Positions 18,422 through 26,634 of a stretch of DNA of 64,000 nt are shown piece by piece. Below the pieces are notes generated by a model. It was given only the letters and a program-made list of their open reading frames with translations, ran no database searches and was not told the origin of the DNA. This stretch comes from Novosphingopyxis iocasae (GTDB lineage: Bacteria; Pseudomonadota; Alphaproteobacteria; Sphingomonadales; Sphingomonadaceae): the NCBI RefSeq assembly GCF_014334095.1, contig NZ_CP060495.1, positions 1,883,001-1,947,000 on the forward strand, read 5' to 3'. The position numbers were made by a program, and so were the translations under genes. Numbering within the stretch: the first letter of the stretch is position 1; each line of letters starts with the position of its first letter.

Positions 18422-18670
18422 ATGAAACTCGGAAAGATTGCAGCAGCCGCTGCCATGCTTTCGCTGACGGCCGCTCCGGCCATAGCGCAGGCAACCCAGT
18501 CCGCAAGCGCGCTTTCGGTCGCCGGTGCTGAGCGTCTTGGCGCTTCCGTCGATCAGGATAGCGATCTTGCCGGCAGCAACGTGCTTATCGGCATCATCGT
18601 TGTCGCAGCCATCATCGGCGCGATCATCGTTGTCGCCGACGACAATAATGATGAGCCGGTCAGCCCCTGA
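18422..18670 (+). CDS. Small secreted/membrane hypothetical protein
   Basis: 82 residues from ATG 18422 with GGGAGA six bases upstream. A signal peptide (cleavage near AIAQA, residue 22) is followed by a serine/alanine-rich segment, one hydrophobic helix of about 20 residues (LIGIIVVAAIIGAIIVV near 55) and an acidic DDNNDE end. It has its own terminator at 18697. I do not recognise a family; proteins of this build are common in sphingomonads. Confidence 0.75.
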   Translation: MKLGKIAAAAAMLSLTAAPAIAQATQSASALSVAGAERLGASVDQDSDLAGSNVLIGIIVVAAIIGAIIVVADDNNDEPVSP

Positions 18671-18696
18671 TCGTTCGATCAGACTGATATGAGAAA

Positions 18697-18718
18697 GGGC
18701 GCCGCGGCGCCCTTTTTT
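18697..18718 (+). terminator. Rho-independent terminator
   Basis: GGGCGCC-GC-GGCGCCC followed by TTTTTT, 26 bases after the small membrane protein gene. The helicase gene on the other strand ends at 18755, so this also separates convergent transcripts. Confidence 0.88.
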
Positions 18719-18754
18719 GTGTCTTGCTTCAGGATGCGTTGCAGACGCCGGTTT

Positions 18755-20137
18755 TCAGATGCCGACGCTGAGGAAGTCTGGGACCGGCCCGTTCCAGTCT
18801 CCAGCCACATCTGACTTGCGCGCATGTCCATCAGCCCGCGTGTCGCTCTGCGTCTTGCGCGATGGCGATGTCCGATCTTCGGACGGCGTGGACGTATCCT
18901 TCGCGCGGCCACCACGGCTACGCGAACGGTTGGAACGCGCTGGCTTCTCTTCGCGCTCATCGGATATTGCCGACTGCTTCGGCTCAGCTGCTTTCTCGGA
19001 TGAGGAGGTGTCCTTCGTCGCCGCATCGCTGTCCTGGCGCTGGATCTTGGTACCGATCAGCTTCTCGATATTCTCGAGCGCTTCTTCATCGTCCGGCGTT
19101 ACGAACGTGTAGGCGACACCCGTGGCTCCCGCCCGGCCGGTGCGGCCGATGCGATGGACATAATCGTCCGGATGCCACGGACAATCATAGTTGAAGACAT
19201 GACTGACGCCCTTTACGTCGATGCCGCGCGCGGCAACGTCGGAGGCGACCAGGATATTGACCTCGCCCGATTTGAAGAGGTTCAACTCGGCGATGCGCGC
19301 GGGCTGGTCCATGTCGCCATGGATTTCACCGCTGGCAAATCCGCGGCGCTTCAGCTCCTTGTTGAGATCGCGGACAGTCGTCTTGCGATTGCAGAAGACG
19401 ATACCGTTCTGCACATTTTCGCTTTCGAGCAGTTCGCGCAGCTTCGCCTTCTTGGAACGCGCGCTCAGCTTCACCAGACGCTGATCGATATTTTTCGCCG
19501 CCGTCGCTGGGCGCGCAACCTCTATATGCTTGGGATTGGAGAGGAACTTGTCCGCAAGCTTCTTGATCGGCCCCGGCATGGTTGCCGAAAACAAAAGGGT
19601 CTGCCGCGTCGCGGGAAGCTTGGAACAGATGCTCTCGATGTCCGGAATGAAGCCCATGTCGAGCATCCGGTCCGCCTCGTCGATCACCAGCAGCTCGCAT
19701 CCGTTGAGGAGGATGTTGCCGCGATCGAACAGATCCATCAGCCGGCCGGGCGTGGCAATCAGCACGTCGACGCCTTTTTCGAGCGCCTTGACCTGATCAC
19801 CCATCGAAACGCCGCCGATCAGCAGGGCCATGGTGAGCTTGTGATTCTTGCCGTATTTTTCGAAATTTTCGGCAACCTGCGCGGCCAGTTCGCGCGTAGG
19901 CTCAAGGATGAGCGAGCGCGGCATCCGTGCGCGGCTGCGCCCATGGGCAAGAATGTCGATCATCGGCAGGACGAAGCTGGCCGTTTTGCCCGTTCCGGTC
20001 TGCGCAACACCAATCAGATTGCGCATCATCAGCACCGAAGGGATGGCGCTCGCCTGGATCGGGGTCGGCTCTGTATAGCCGGCCTCATCGACCGCTTTTA
20101 GAAGTTCATCGGAAAGGCCGAGATCGGCGAAGGTCAT
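18755..20137 (-). CDS. DEAD-box RNA helicase
   Basis: 460 residues from ATG 20137. Motifs are complete: Q-motif (EPTPIQASAIP), I (AQTGTGKT), Ia (PTRELAAQV), II (VIDEADRMLD), III (FSATMP), V (ASDVAARGIDV) and VI (HRIGRTGRAG). The C-terminal 90 residues are low-complexity, rich in Ser, Arg, Lys and Asp, as in RhlE-type helicases. RhlE-like proteins remodel ribosomal RNA or mRNA in the cold or during decay. The upstream extension to 20191 lacks family support. Confidence 0.93.
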   Translation of the reverse strand: MTFADLGLSDELLKAVDEAGYTEPTPIQASAIPSVLMMRNLIGVAQTGTGKTASFVLPMIDILAHGRSRARMPRSLILEPTRELAAQVAENFEKYGKNHKLTMALLIGGVSMGDQVKALEKGVDVLIATPGRLMDLFDRGNILLNGCELLVIDEADRMLDMGFIPDIESICSKLPATRQTLLFSATMPGPIKKLADKFLSNPKHIEVARPATAAKNIDQRLVKLSARSKKAKLRELLESENVQNGIVFCNRKTTVRDLNKELKRRGFASGEIHGDMDQPARIAELNLFKSGEVNILVASDVAARGIDVKGVSHVFNYDCPWHPDDYVHRIGRTGRAGATGVAYTFVTPDDEEALENIEKLIGTKIQRQDSDAATKDTSSSEKAAEPKQSAISDEREEKPARSNRSRSRGGRAKDTSTPSEDRTSPSRKTQSDTRADGHARKSDVAGDWNGPVPDFLSVGI

Positions 20138-20318
20138 CCATGTTCCTGATATTTGCCGGGAGAAGTCGTCGTCATCCATCCGGTCTTGCACATGCGCATG
20201 CGTCGCTGCGGGAAAGGGCCCGCGCGAGACCCGCTGCCAATGCTGTAAAGTGGCGCCTTAGTCAAGCGATCCGAAGCTAGGCCCCGCGGCTACAAGCGCC
20301 GCCGCCCCGACAGAATGT

Positions 20319-20834
20319 TCAGTTTTTCGGTTCCGCAACAACGCGGCGTAGGCGATCAATCTCACACCGCATGCCCGAACGCGCCATCAACACATCGCGG
20401 CCTGCGCAAACCTTCCCGTCTTTACTTCGCTCCATGTAGAGCCCGGCGTGGAAGTCCATCGCGAGGCAGCCACCGTCCAGATAGGCGCGAATGCGCTGGC
20501 GGTCGCGCGTGATGAAATCAAGTGCGCGGCTGCGCGAGGGCGTCATGCCGACGATCTGATCGGACGCGAGGCACTGTTTCATCTTCTTCTCGACCAGCCG
20601 GGGCGGCGGAGCAGCGGCCGGCGCGCGCGCTGGCCCGGTGGCCGAAAGCTGCACGCGATCAGACGAGCGGCGCGGGATGCGGATGATGATGCGCTGCTCG
20701 ATCCGAACCTGAAACACGGGCTCCGGTGCCGGGGACATGGTGTCCACCATCGGCATGGCTACTGGGTCTGCCGGAATCATGTCTCCGCCGGCGGCCGCAC
20801 TGGCAGTCAGAATGGCGAGCCATTGCCAGATCAC
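20319..20834 (-). CDS. Secreted hypothetical protein
   Basis: 171 residues, GTG start. The N-terminus is a short hydrophobic signal (MIWQWLAILTASAAAGG) and residues 60-80 are Pro/Ala-rich. Cysteines lie near positions 88, 123, 143 and 156 in the C-terminal half, which carries the better-looking sequence (RAYLDGGCLAMDFHAGLYM, GKVCAGRDVL). I recognise no family. The 181-base gap to the helicase start and the 211-base gap to sapC show no clear site. Confidence 0.65.
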   Translation of the reverse strand: MIWQWLAILTASAAAGGDMIPADPVAMPMVDTMSPAPEPVFQVRIEQRIIIRIPRRSSDRVQLSATGPARAPAAAPPPRLVEKKMKQCLASDQIVGMTPSRSRALDFITRDRQRIRAYLDGGCLAMDFHAGLYMERSKDGKVCAGRDVLMARSGMRCEIDRLRRVVAEPKN

Positions 20835-21045
20835 GCATATTCCCCAAGCAATTCGAAACGATCGGCTGCGATGCCGCTGCTATATGCTGTGCCATTGAAC
20901 GTGGAGTGAACTGACACGTCAACCCCGCCATCGCGGGTGTCCCGTTCCTGCGCTTGCTCTTGCGCGGCTCCGCGGCGCAACCTAAGGCCTTGCCAGCAAT
21001 ATTCGAGGCCGTCCGCGGCCCGCCAAGTGTAATGGAGCAGAAGTG

Positions 21046-21825
21046 ATGGCGAGTGCGCCGACCCCCAATAACCTTCCGATGTTTTACAAGGACCTCGTTC
21101 CGCTCAACAGCGAACAGCATGGCGACTGGCGCACGCGCGGTCTGGACGATGCCAAGTTCCTTTCGAACCAGCATGCCATTCCCATCACGGTCGATGAGTT
21201 TGTGCCCTGCTCGCGCAGCTATCCGATCATCTTCTCGTCGGGCGACCAGCCGGTGCCGCTGGCGCTGATGGGCATGAACGAGGGCGTCAACACCTTCATC
21301 AACGATGAAGGCAAGCTCGACCAGCCGGTCTATCTGCCGGCCTATATCCGCCGCTATCCCTTCCTCCTCGCGCGTCTCCAGCAGGATAGCGATGAGCTGT
21401 CGCTTTGCTTCGATCCCGAAGCCGGCGCGATCGGCCCGTTCGATGAAGGCGAAAAGCTGTTCGAGGACGGCCAGCCCAGCGAAGCGACCAAGAATATCCT
21501 GAAGTTCTGCGAGGATTTCGAGCAGTCCGGCGCGCGCACCCAGGCCTTTATGGAGGACCTCAAGAAGAGCGGCCTCATCATGGATGGCGAGGTGTCGATC
21601 CAGCAGAACGGTGTGGAACAGCCCTTCATCTACCGCGGCTTCGGCATGATCGACGAGCAGAAGCTGAAGGATCTGCGCGGCGACGAACTTCGCAAGATGA
21701 ACCAAAACGGCATGCTTCCGTTGATCCATGCCCACCTCTTCTCACTCCAGTTGATGCGGGAGCTTTTTTCACGTCAGGTCCAGCTCGGTAAAATGCCGCA
21801 GGTGACCGAAGCACCACAGGTCTAA
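21046..21825 (+). CDS. SapC family protein
   Basis: 259 residues; ATG 21046 is preferred over GTG 21043 and has GGAG 12 bases upstream. The motifs FLSNQHAIPITVDEFVPCSRSYPIIF near residue 40 and ALMGMNEGVNTFI near 75, with LPAYIRRYPFLL near 97, mark the SapC domain. SapC was first named from a Campylobacter S-layer locus, but in sphingomonads the genes usually sit near TonB receptors and their role is unproven. Here it is followed five bases later by a cytochrome b561. Confidence 0.88.
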   Translation: MASAPTPNNLPMFYKDLVPLNSEQHGDWRTRGLDDAKFLSNQHAIPITVDEFVPCSRSYPIIFSSGDQPVPLALMGMNEGVNTFINDEGKLDQPVYLPAYIRRYPFLLARLQQDSDELSLCFDPEAGAIGPFDEGEKLFEDGQPSEATKNILKFCEDFEQSGARTQAFMEDLKKSGLIMDGEVSIQQNGVEQPFIYRGFGMIDEQKLKDLRGDELRKMNQNGMLPLIHAHLFSLQLMRELFSRQVQLGKMPQVTEAPQV

Positions 21826-21830
21826 ATCTT

Positions 21831-22385
21831 ATGGCAACGACTACGAGCAACGGCCGCGATCGCTACTCCACGGTGGCGATCATCCTTCACTGGCTGATTG
21901 CCGCGCTGATCATCACCAATCTCGTTCTGGCGAAATTGGCAGAGGGCGCCAGCGGTTCGGCTCGTAGTTCGTTGATGGGGCCGCATATGGCCATCGGGAT
22001 TTCGGTCCTGTTTTTCAGCATCATCATGGTGCTCTGGCGAATCACGCATCCGCGCCCGCCTTTGCCAGCCGAACTGGCAGGGTGGGAACGCGTCCTCTCC
22101 AAGATCGTGCACGTCCTGTTCTATATCCTGATCATTGCCGCACCGCTTGCCGGCTGGCTTCTGGTATCCAGCCATGGCGAATCCAAGGGTATCGACTTCT
22201 TCGGCCTATTCACCGTTCCCGATCTCCCGGTTTCTGCGGATAAGCAGGGCCATGAATTGATCGACACGGTCCACAAGAACCTGGGCGGCGCGTTCATCTA
22301 TCTGATCGCGCTCCACGTGCTTGGTGCATTAAAGCATCAGTTTATCGACAAAATGCCCTATTTCCACCGGATGTGGCCCGGCTGA
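21831..22385 (+). CDS. Cytochrome b561
   Basis: 184 residues with four membrane helices. Four histidines in the helices (His20 in AIILHWLIA, His52 in MGPHMAI, His93 in KIVHVLFYI, His161 in IALHVLGALKH) are placed to hold two b-type hemes. Bacterial b561 proteins move electrons from quinol, for example to superoxide. It begins 5 bases after sapC, so both may be co-transcribed; a hairpin follows the stop at once. Confidence 0.92.
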   Translation: MATTTSNGRDRYSTVAIILHWLIAALIITNLVLAKLAEGASGSARSSLMGPHMAIGISVLFFSIIMVLWRITHPRPPLPAELAGWERVLSKIVHVLFYILIIAAPLAGWLLVSSHGESKGIDFFGLFTVPDLPVSADKQGHELIDTVHKNLGGAFIYLIALHVLGALKHQFIDKMPYFHRMWPG

Positions 22386-22388
22386 GTT

Positions 22389-22409
22389 GTGCCGAGCTTT
22401 TTTCGGCAC
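22389..22409 (+). terminator. Hairpin at end of cytochrome b561 gene
   Basis: GTGCCGA pairs with TCGGCAC around GCTTTTT, four bases after the stop codon. No T run follows, so termination strength is uncertain; it may stabilise the mRNA 3' end. Confidence 0.45.
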
Positions 22410-22472
22410 GGACTTTGCATTTTATTGTGTCTGAATATTGAAACCAAAGGACGCGCAGGCCATTTAGGATTG

Positions 22473-22558
22473 GACGGACATTCCCCCTCTTGTCCGTCGG
22501 GCGCCCTTGGGGCGTCATCTCCCTGAGCCTTGGCCACCCCGAAAGGGGTGGTCTTTTT
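22473..22558 (+). ncRNA. Candidate small RNA: C-rich-loop hairpin plus terminator
   Basis: GACGGACA (22473-22480) pairs with TGTCCGTC (22491-22498) and leaves the loop TTCCCCCTCT. Thirty-three bases on, a nine-pair stem with a GAAA tetraloop (22532-22553) and TTTTT forms a clear terminator. The region lies in the gap between cytochrome b561 and the convergent N-formylglutamate hydrolase. The pyrimidine loop could pair with Shine-Dalgarno sequences. The layout repeats at 10084-10167. No transcription evidence. Confidence 0.35.
22532..22558 (+). terminator. Rho-independent terminator with GAAA tetraloop
   Basis: GGCCACCCC pairs with GGGGTGGTC (one G-U) closed by GAAA and followed by TTTTT. It lies 11 bases from the convergent hydrolase stop. 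Confidence 0.85.
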
Positions 22559-22568
22559 GTTTCAGGGT

Positions 22569-23450
22569 CTATTCGGCAGCATTCGGCCAGCTATGCTCGG
22601 TCAATTCCAGCTCCAATGTGGCGACTGCGCGGAGCAGCCACTCCGCCATGCCGTTCACCGCCTCGGCCACAGGCTCGCGCGCAAGGGCATCAAGATAGAG
22701 CCCCCGATCCACTTCCAGTTGCAGCGCCTGGATATGCCCTGCCGGATTGCCATGACGTTCCAGCACATAGCCGCCCGCATAGGGATGGTTCAGCGCCGCT
22801 TCCCACCCCTCCTGGCGTGCCTGCTCGACAAGGAGCGATGTCAAGCAGCTCGAGGCGCTGCGCCCGAACCGGTCGCCTACGACGATCCGGGGAGCGGCTC
22901 CCGCGGGATAACGCAAGCTTGGCATACTGTGCAGATCGAGCAATAGCGCGCAACCGAAGCGGCTTCGCATCGCGCGCAGCACGTCTGCGATCCGGCGATG
23001 ATAGGGGCGGTGATCCTCCGCAATGCGCCGGTCGAGCTCGCTCCGGTCCAGACGACCGGTCCACAATTCCCCGGCCGTACCCAACCAGCGCGGGACCAGC
23101 CCCAGCCCTCCGCGCACCTTGGCATTAGGCGGATCGACCTCATGCGCGTTCAGCCCTTCGATCATGGCAGCGTCCACTTCGCGCTCCGATCGATTGAGGT
23201 CGATCCATGCGCGTGGGCGATGCGCGACGATACAGGGAAAGCCGGCATCGATCGCGGCCTTTGCGAGCAGATCGACATAGCGGTCCTCAAGCCGCTGCAG
23301 GATGGATGACGACACCCGGGACCGGGCTAGCAGGCCGGGCGGATAGACGCGGCCTGAATGTGGTATCGATATCAGCAGCGGGCGGGCGGGGTCGTCCAGT
23401 CCATAGCCGGTAAAACTTGGCAGGCGATCGGGTTCGCATTCGGCCATCAT
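22569..23450 (-). CDS. N-formylglutamate amidohydrolase family protein
   Basis: 293 residues. The family metal-site motif IPHSGRVYPP is near residue 28, with HRPRAWIDLNRSEREVD near 75 and DLHSMPS near 175. The family cleaves N-formyl-L-glutamate at the end of histidine degradation (HutG type II) or related N-acyl amino acids. No hut genes are near, so the substrate is open. It is divergent from cpdR. Confidence 0.88.
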   Translation of the reverse strand: MMAECEPDRLPSFTGYGLDDPARPLLISIPHSGRVYPPGLLARSRVSSSILQRLEDRYVDLLAKAAIDAGFPCIVAHRPRAWIDLNRSEREVDAAMIEGLNAHEVDPPNAKVRGGLGLVPRWLGTAGELWTGRLDRSELDRRIAEDHRPYHRRIADVLRAMRSRFGCALLLDLHSMPSLRYPAGAAPRIVVGDRFGRSASSCLTSLLVEQARQEGWEAALNHPYAGGYVLERHGNPAGHIQALQLEVDRGLYLDALAREPVAEAVNGMAEWLLRAVATLELELTEHSWPNAAE

Positions 23451-23582
23451 GAGCCGAGATAGTCCGCCCGGCGCCTACGCGCAATCACGCCCGGCCGCCG
23501 TTTCGGCCATAGAAAATAAACTTCTATCGGTTATGACAAGCTCACATCATCGATCCCATCCCGAACAGACCGAGCCTCCCTT

Positions 23583-23969
23583 ATGCCCGACCCGATCCGT
23601 ATTCTGCTGGCCGAAGACGAAGAGGCGATGCGGGGCTATCTGACGCGCGCCCTGGAAAAGTCGGGCTATGAAGTGGTGGCCGTCGATCGCGGTACGGAAG
23701 CACTGCCGTTGCTCAAGGAGCAGCGGTTCGACCTGCTCCTCACCGACATCGTCATGCCGGAAATGGACGGGATCGAGCTTGCCCAGCATTGCGGCAAGGT
23801 TTCCCCCGATACGCAAGTGATGTTCATCACTGGTTTTTCCGGCGTCACCTTGCGCGCCGGCGAGGCCGTTCCTCGCGCGAAGCTTCTGTCAAAGCCATTC
23901 CACTTGCGCGATCTGGTGCTGGAAGTGGACCGCATGTTTCAGGGCGAGAGCAAGAGCGGCCTGATTTAG
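23583..23969 (+). CDS. cpdR: Single-domain response regulator CpdR
   Basis: 128 residues, a lone receiver domain with phospho-acceptor Asp in LLLTDIVMPEMDG near residue 54 and the acidic pair AEDEEA near 10. The C-terminal AKLLSKPFHLRDLVLEVDRMF is characteristic of CpdR. In Caulobacter, unphosphorylated CpdR delivers substrates such as PopA, McpA and, indirectly, CtrA to ClpXP during the cell cycle; CckA-ChpT phosphorylation blocks this. The gene is alone, as usual, just upstream of tRNA-Val. Confidence 0.92.
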   Translation: MPDPIRILLAEDEEAMRGYLTRALEKSGYEVVAVDRGTEALPLLKEQRFDLLLTDIVMPEMDGIELAQHCGKVSPDTQVMFITGFSGVTLRAGEAVPRAKLLSKPFHLRDLVLEVDRMFQGESKSGLI

Positions 23970-24048
23970 GCACTTGAACGCCGGCCCTCCTGTCGTTAGA
24001 GGAGCGGCCTTCGATCGCGCCCCGCCAGGGGCGTGGCCACCGGAAAAT

Positions 24049-24123
24049 GGGCGTATAGCTCAGTGGTAGAGCACCGTGTTGACATCGCGGGGGTCGGAAG
24101 TTCAATCCTTCCTACGCCCACCA
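24049..24123 (+). tRNA. tRNA-Val(GAC)
   Basis: Acceptor GGGCGTA pairs with TACGCCC; the D-loop (TAGCTCAGTGGTAGAGC), the anticodon loop TTGACAT (anticodon GAC) and the T-arm (GGAAGTTCAATCCTTCC) are all present. Discriminator A and CCA (24121-24123) are encoded. Confidence 0.97.
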
Positions 24124-24144
24124 TTTTCCGGAACTGAAGGTTGA

Positions 24145-24164
24145 TCCGGGGGAGTGCCCCCGGA
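24145..24164 (+). terminator. Hairpin after tRNA-Val
   Basis: TCCGGGGG pairs perfectly with CCCCCGGA around AGTG, 21 bases after the tRNA. There is no T run. A second pairing (24150-24158 with 24171-24179) excludes this one. Confidence 0.4.
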
Positions 24165-24220
24165 GACTTCGGCACTCCCAGGCTCGCTAGCACGCGCGGC
24201 ACTATCTGGAACCGTCGCGC

Positions 24221-25219
24221 CTACTCCGTCGCGCCCTTCATGATTTCCTCTTTGATCTGCTTGCGCCAGCGCGGCTCCGGCACGTCTCCGCCACCCGGCC
24301 AGCCTTCTCGCTGCTCGCCGCGCACGCCGTCGATATCTTCTGTCTGATCGTGGAACAGATGGACGTGCGTTTCATAAGGCATGTCGATCCCCGCCTCGTC
24401 GAGCGCATATTTGATCGCGCGGATCACCTCGGCGCGCGTTGCCACCAAATCTTCGCGGAGGCTCTTGGTCCACCAGCGCACGCGGATGGTGACCCAGCTT
24501 GCCGCCAGGTCCCAGGTCAGCACGTCGATGCCATGTTCGCTGTCGACATGTTCGCAGGCATCGACCGCGCGGCGAATCACATCGCGCGCGGCATCAAGAT
24601 CGTCGCCATAGCCGATGCCGACATCATATTCCGCGCGCCGCGTGGCATAAGCGGTCTTCACCACCACGCTGTTGGTATAGACCGTGCTGTTGGGGATCAC
24701 GATGCGCTGGCCGTCATAGGTGCGGATGTTGGTGGCGCGGGTCTTGATCGATTCCACCGTGCCGACATGCGTATCGACCTCGATCTGGTCGCCCACGCGG
24801 AAGGGCTGACGCAGCAGGATGAGGAGGCCAGCCAGCCAGTTCTGCAGAATATCCTTGAAGGCAAAGCCGATCGCGATGGAGCTGACGCCGAGCCCCGCCA
24901 CCAGATCGCCCGGATTGAGGCTGGGCATCACGATGGTGAGCGCGATGAGGAGACCCCAAAGGATCAGCGCCCATTTCACGAGCGAGCCCAGCACTGCCCC
25001 CAGATCGCTGCGCTGCCGCGCCGCCAGGCTGCGACGGACGATCTGCCCCAGTGCATAGGCCAACAGCAGGAACAGCAGGAACGTGATGCCCGCGGCCACG
25101 AAATTGGGCCAGTTGAGATCGATCCAGTCCAGCCATCCACTGACCTTATCCACCGCCGCATTGGGATCGAGGGCGTTGCGGGTCGGGGCGGCGGCGGCAA
25201 GCATCGTGTGATCGATCAT
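24221..25219 (-). CDS. Mechanosensitive ion channel, MscS family
   Basis: 332 residues from ATG 25219; an in-frame ATG at 25288 would add 23 residues with no family match. Helices lie near 36-60, 82-103 and 105-145, and the pore helix reads GVSSIAIGFAFKDILQNWLAGLLILL. The cytoplasmic beta domain begins with FRVGDQIEVDTHVGTVESI and the alpha/beta domain ends near AGIDMPYETHVHLF. The C-terminal 40 residues are polar and extra. It gates under membrane tension. A second member of the family is cut by the window start. Confidence 0.93.
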   Translation of the reverse strand: MIDHTMLAAAAPTRNALDPNAAVDKVSGWLDWIDLNWPNFVAAGITFLLFLLLAYALGQIVRRSLAARQRSDLGAVLGSLVKWALILWGLLIALTIVMPSLNPGDLVAGLGVSSIAIGFAFKDILQNWLAGLLILLRQPFRVGDQIEVDTHVGTVESIKTRATNIRTYDGQRIVIPNSTVYTNSVVVKTAYATRRAEYDVGIGYGDDLDAARDVIRRAVDACEHVDSEHGIDVLTWDLAASWVTIRVRWWTKSLREDLVATRAEVIRAIKYALDEAGIDMPYETHVHLFHDQTEDIDGVRGEQREGWPGGGDVPEPRWRKQIKEEIMKGATE

Positions 25220-25264
25220 GCGGAACCAACCGTCCGCAGCCCCAAGCGTTCCGGCCCCGTAACG

Positions 25265-25289
25265 GGAACCGAAATCCCCGCCCGCCATT
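25265..25289 (+). promoter_or_regulatory. Possible EcfG-type promoter of hemerythrin gene
   Basis: GGAAC (25265-25269), 16 bases, CATT (25286-25289) resembles the alphaproteobacterial general stress consensus GGAAC-N16/17-CGTT with one mismatch, 38 bases before the hemerythrin start. Tentative. Confidence 0.25.
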
Positions 25290-25326
25290 GATCGACGTGA
25301 ACATTCAAAGCACCGACGGAGCTCTC

Positions 25327-25803
25327 ATGACCGATATTTTCGAACGCCTGAAACAGGACCACGACCGCCATCGCGAGATGCTCGAAAAAATCGGCGACAC
25401 CAGCGGCGACAGCGCCGACCGTGAAGAGCTGTTCAAGAAGTTTCGGATCGAAGTGACTGCCCATGCGGCAGCCGAGGAAGAGTCGCTCTATGCCGTGATG
25501 CTGCAGGATCCTGATATGCGCGAAGAAGGCACGCACTCCGTGTCCGAGCATAAGGAGATCGACGATTTTCTAGAGGAGCTCCAGGAAACCGACATGTCCA
25601 GCCCCGGCTGGATCGCCACGTTCAAGAAGATGCGTCACCGGTACGAGCATCATATCGATGAGGAGGAAGAGGATATCTTCCCGGTGGCGAAGAAAGAGCT
25701 CGACAAGGGCGTGCCCGAAGACCTCGCCGCCAAGTTCGAGGAGCGCAAGCCCGCCGAGAAGGAGCGCGCCGAGAAGGGCGAGAAGAACGAAGCGCTGGAC
25801 TGA
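25327..25803 (+). CDS. Hemerythrin HHE cation-binding domain protein
   Basis: 158 residues from ATG 25327. The two HHE units supply the di-iron histidines and glutamates: LKQDHDRHREML, VTAHAAAEEESLY, SVSEHKEID and HRYEHHIDEEEEDIFP. The final 25 residues are charged and Lys/Glu-rich. Such proteins bind oxygen, iron or nitric oxide and are often induced in stress. The stop overlaps the next gene's start by one base (TGATG), so the thioesterase is likely coupled to it. Confidence 0.92.
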   Translation: MTDIFERLKQDHDRHREMLEKIGDTSGDSADREELFKKFRIEVTAHAAAEEESLYAVMLQDPDMREEGTHSVSEHKEIDDFLEELQETDMSSPGWIATFKKMRHRYEHHIDEEEEDIFPVAKKELDKGVPEDLAAKFEERKPAEKERAEKGEKNEALD

Positions 25804-26618
25804 TGCAATCGGGGGTTGCGGCATCCCGCGCCCCCATTACACCGGCTTTCATGAGCCTATCCGAACTTCTGAACACATTTCGTGCGAATGACCTTTCCGT
25901 AGCCGTCCCTTCAGGCTGGATGCAGGGTCGCACCGCTTATGGCGGCCTCTCCAGCGCCATCGCGCTGGAAGCGGCACGAACGATCGAGGACGATTTGCCG
26001 CCTCTGAAGAGCGGGCAGATCGCGTTCGTCGGCCCTATCGCCGAGACAGTGACCGCCAAGCGCCGCCTGCTCCGCCGCGGCAAGAACACGGCCTTCGTCC
26101 AAGTCGAGCTGGAAAGCCAAGGCGGGATCGGGATGATCGCCAGCTTCATCTTCATGAACGGCCGTGAAAGTTCGATCGCTTTCGACCTCGTTCCGAACAT
26201 CGAGCTGCCACCGCTTCCGTCCGACGAGGAAACGCGCAGCGGCCCGCCGGAATTCTTCACCTCCCAACTCGATTATCCCGACAAGCGGCTGGAGCTGGGC
26301 AAGGGCAATGTGCATCTAGCCAATTGGCACCGTTTGAAAGAGCGCGAGGGGCTCGATCCAATGGTCGAGCTGATGGCGATCGGCGACGCGCTGCCTCCCG
26401 CGGCTATGGGCGCGATGGAAAAGCCCGGGCCGGTCAGCAGCATGAACTGGCAGTTCAACCTCCTCACCGATGCCCCCGAAACCACGGACGGCTGGTGGTG
26501 GGTCGATGCCGAGGGCCATCAGGCCGTCGATGGATCGAGCAGCCAATATATGTCGCTGCGCAATGCCGACGGCCGGCCGGTGATGATGGGGATGCAGTCG
26601 GTCGCGATTTTCGTCTGA
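25803..26618 (+). CDS. Acyl-CoA thioesterase, double hot-dog fold
   Basis: 271 residues from ATG 25803, which overlaps the hemerythrin stop; ATG 25851 (255 residues) gives the more usual N-terminus. The first hot-dog domain has WMQGRTAYGGLSSAIALEAA near residue 39, and the second has MNWQFNLLTD and GHQAVDGSSSQYMSLRNADGRPVMM near the end, which fits the TesB-like thioesterase family (COG1946/4HBT_3). It would hydrolyse acyl-CoA in the cytosol; chain length is unknown. Confidence 0.87.
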   Translation: MQSGVAASRAPITPAFMSLSELLNTFRANDLSVAVPSGWMQGRTAYGGLSSAIALEAARTIEDDLPPLKSGQIAFVGPIAETVTAKRRLLRRGKNTAFVQVELESQGGIGMIASFIFMNGRESSIAFDLVPNIELPPLPSDEETRSGPPEFFTSQLDYPDKRLELGKGNVHLANWHRLKEREGLDPMVELMAIGDALPPAAMGAMEKPGPVSSMNWQFNLLTDAPETTDGWWWVDAEGHQAVDGSSSQYMSLRNADGRPVMMGMQSVAIFV

Positions 26619-26634
26619 CCGGCGCCCCCACCCT

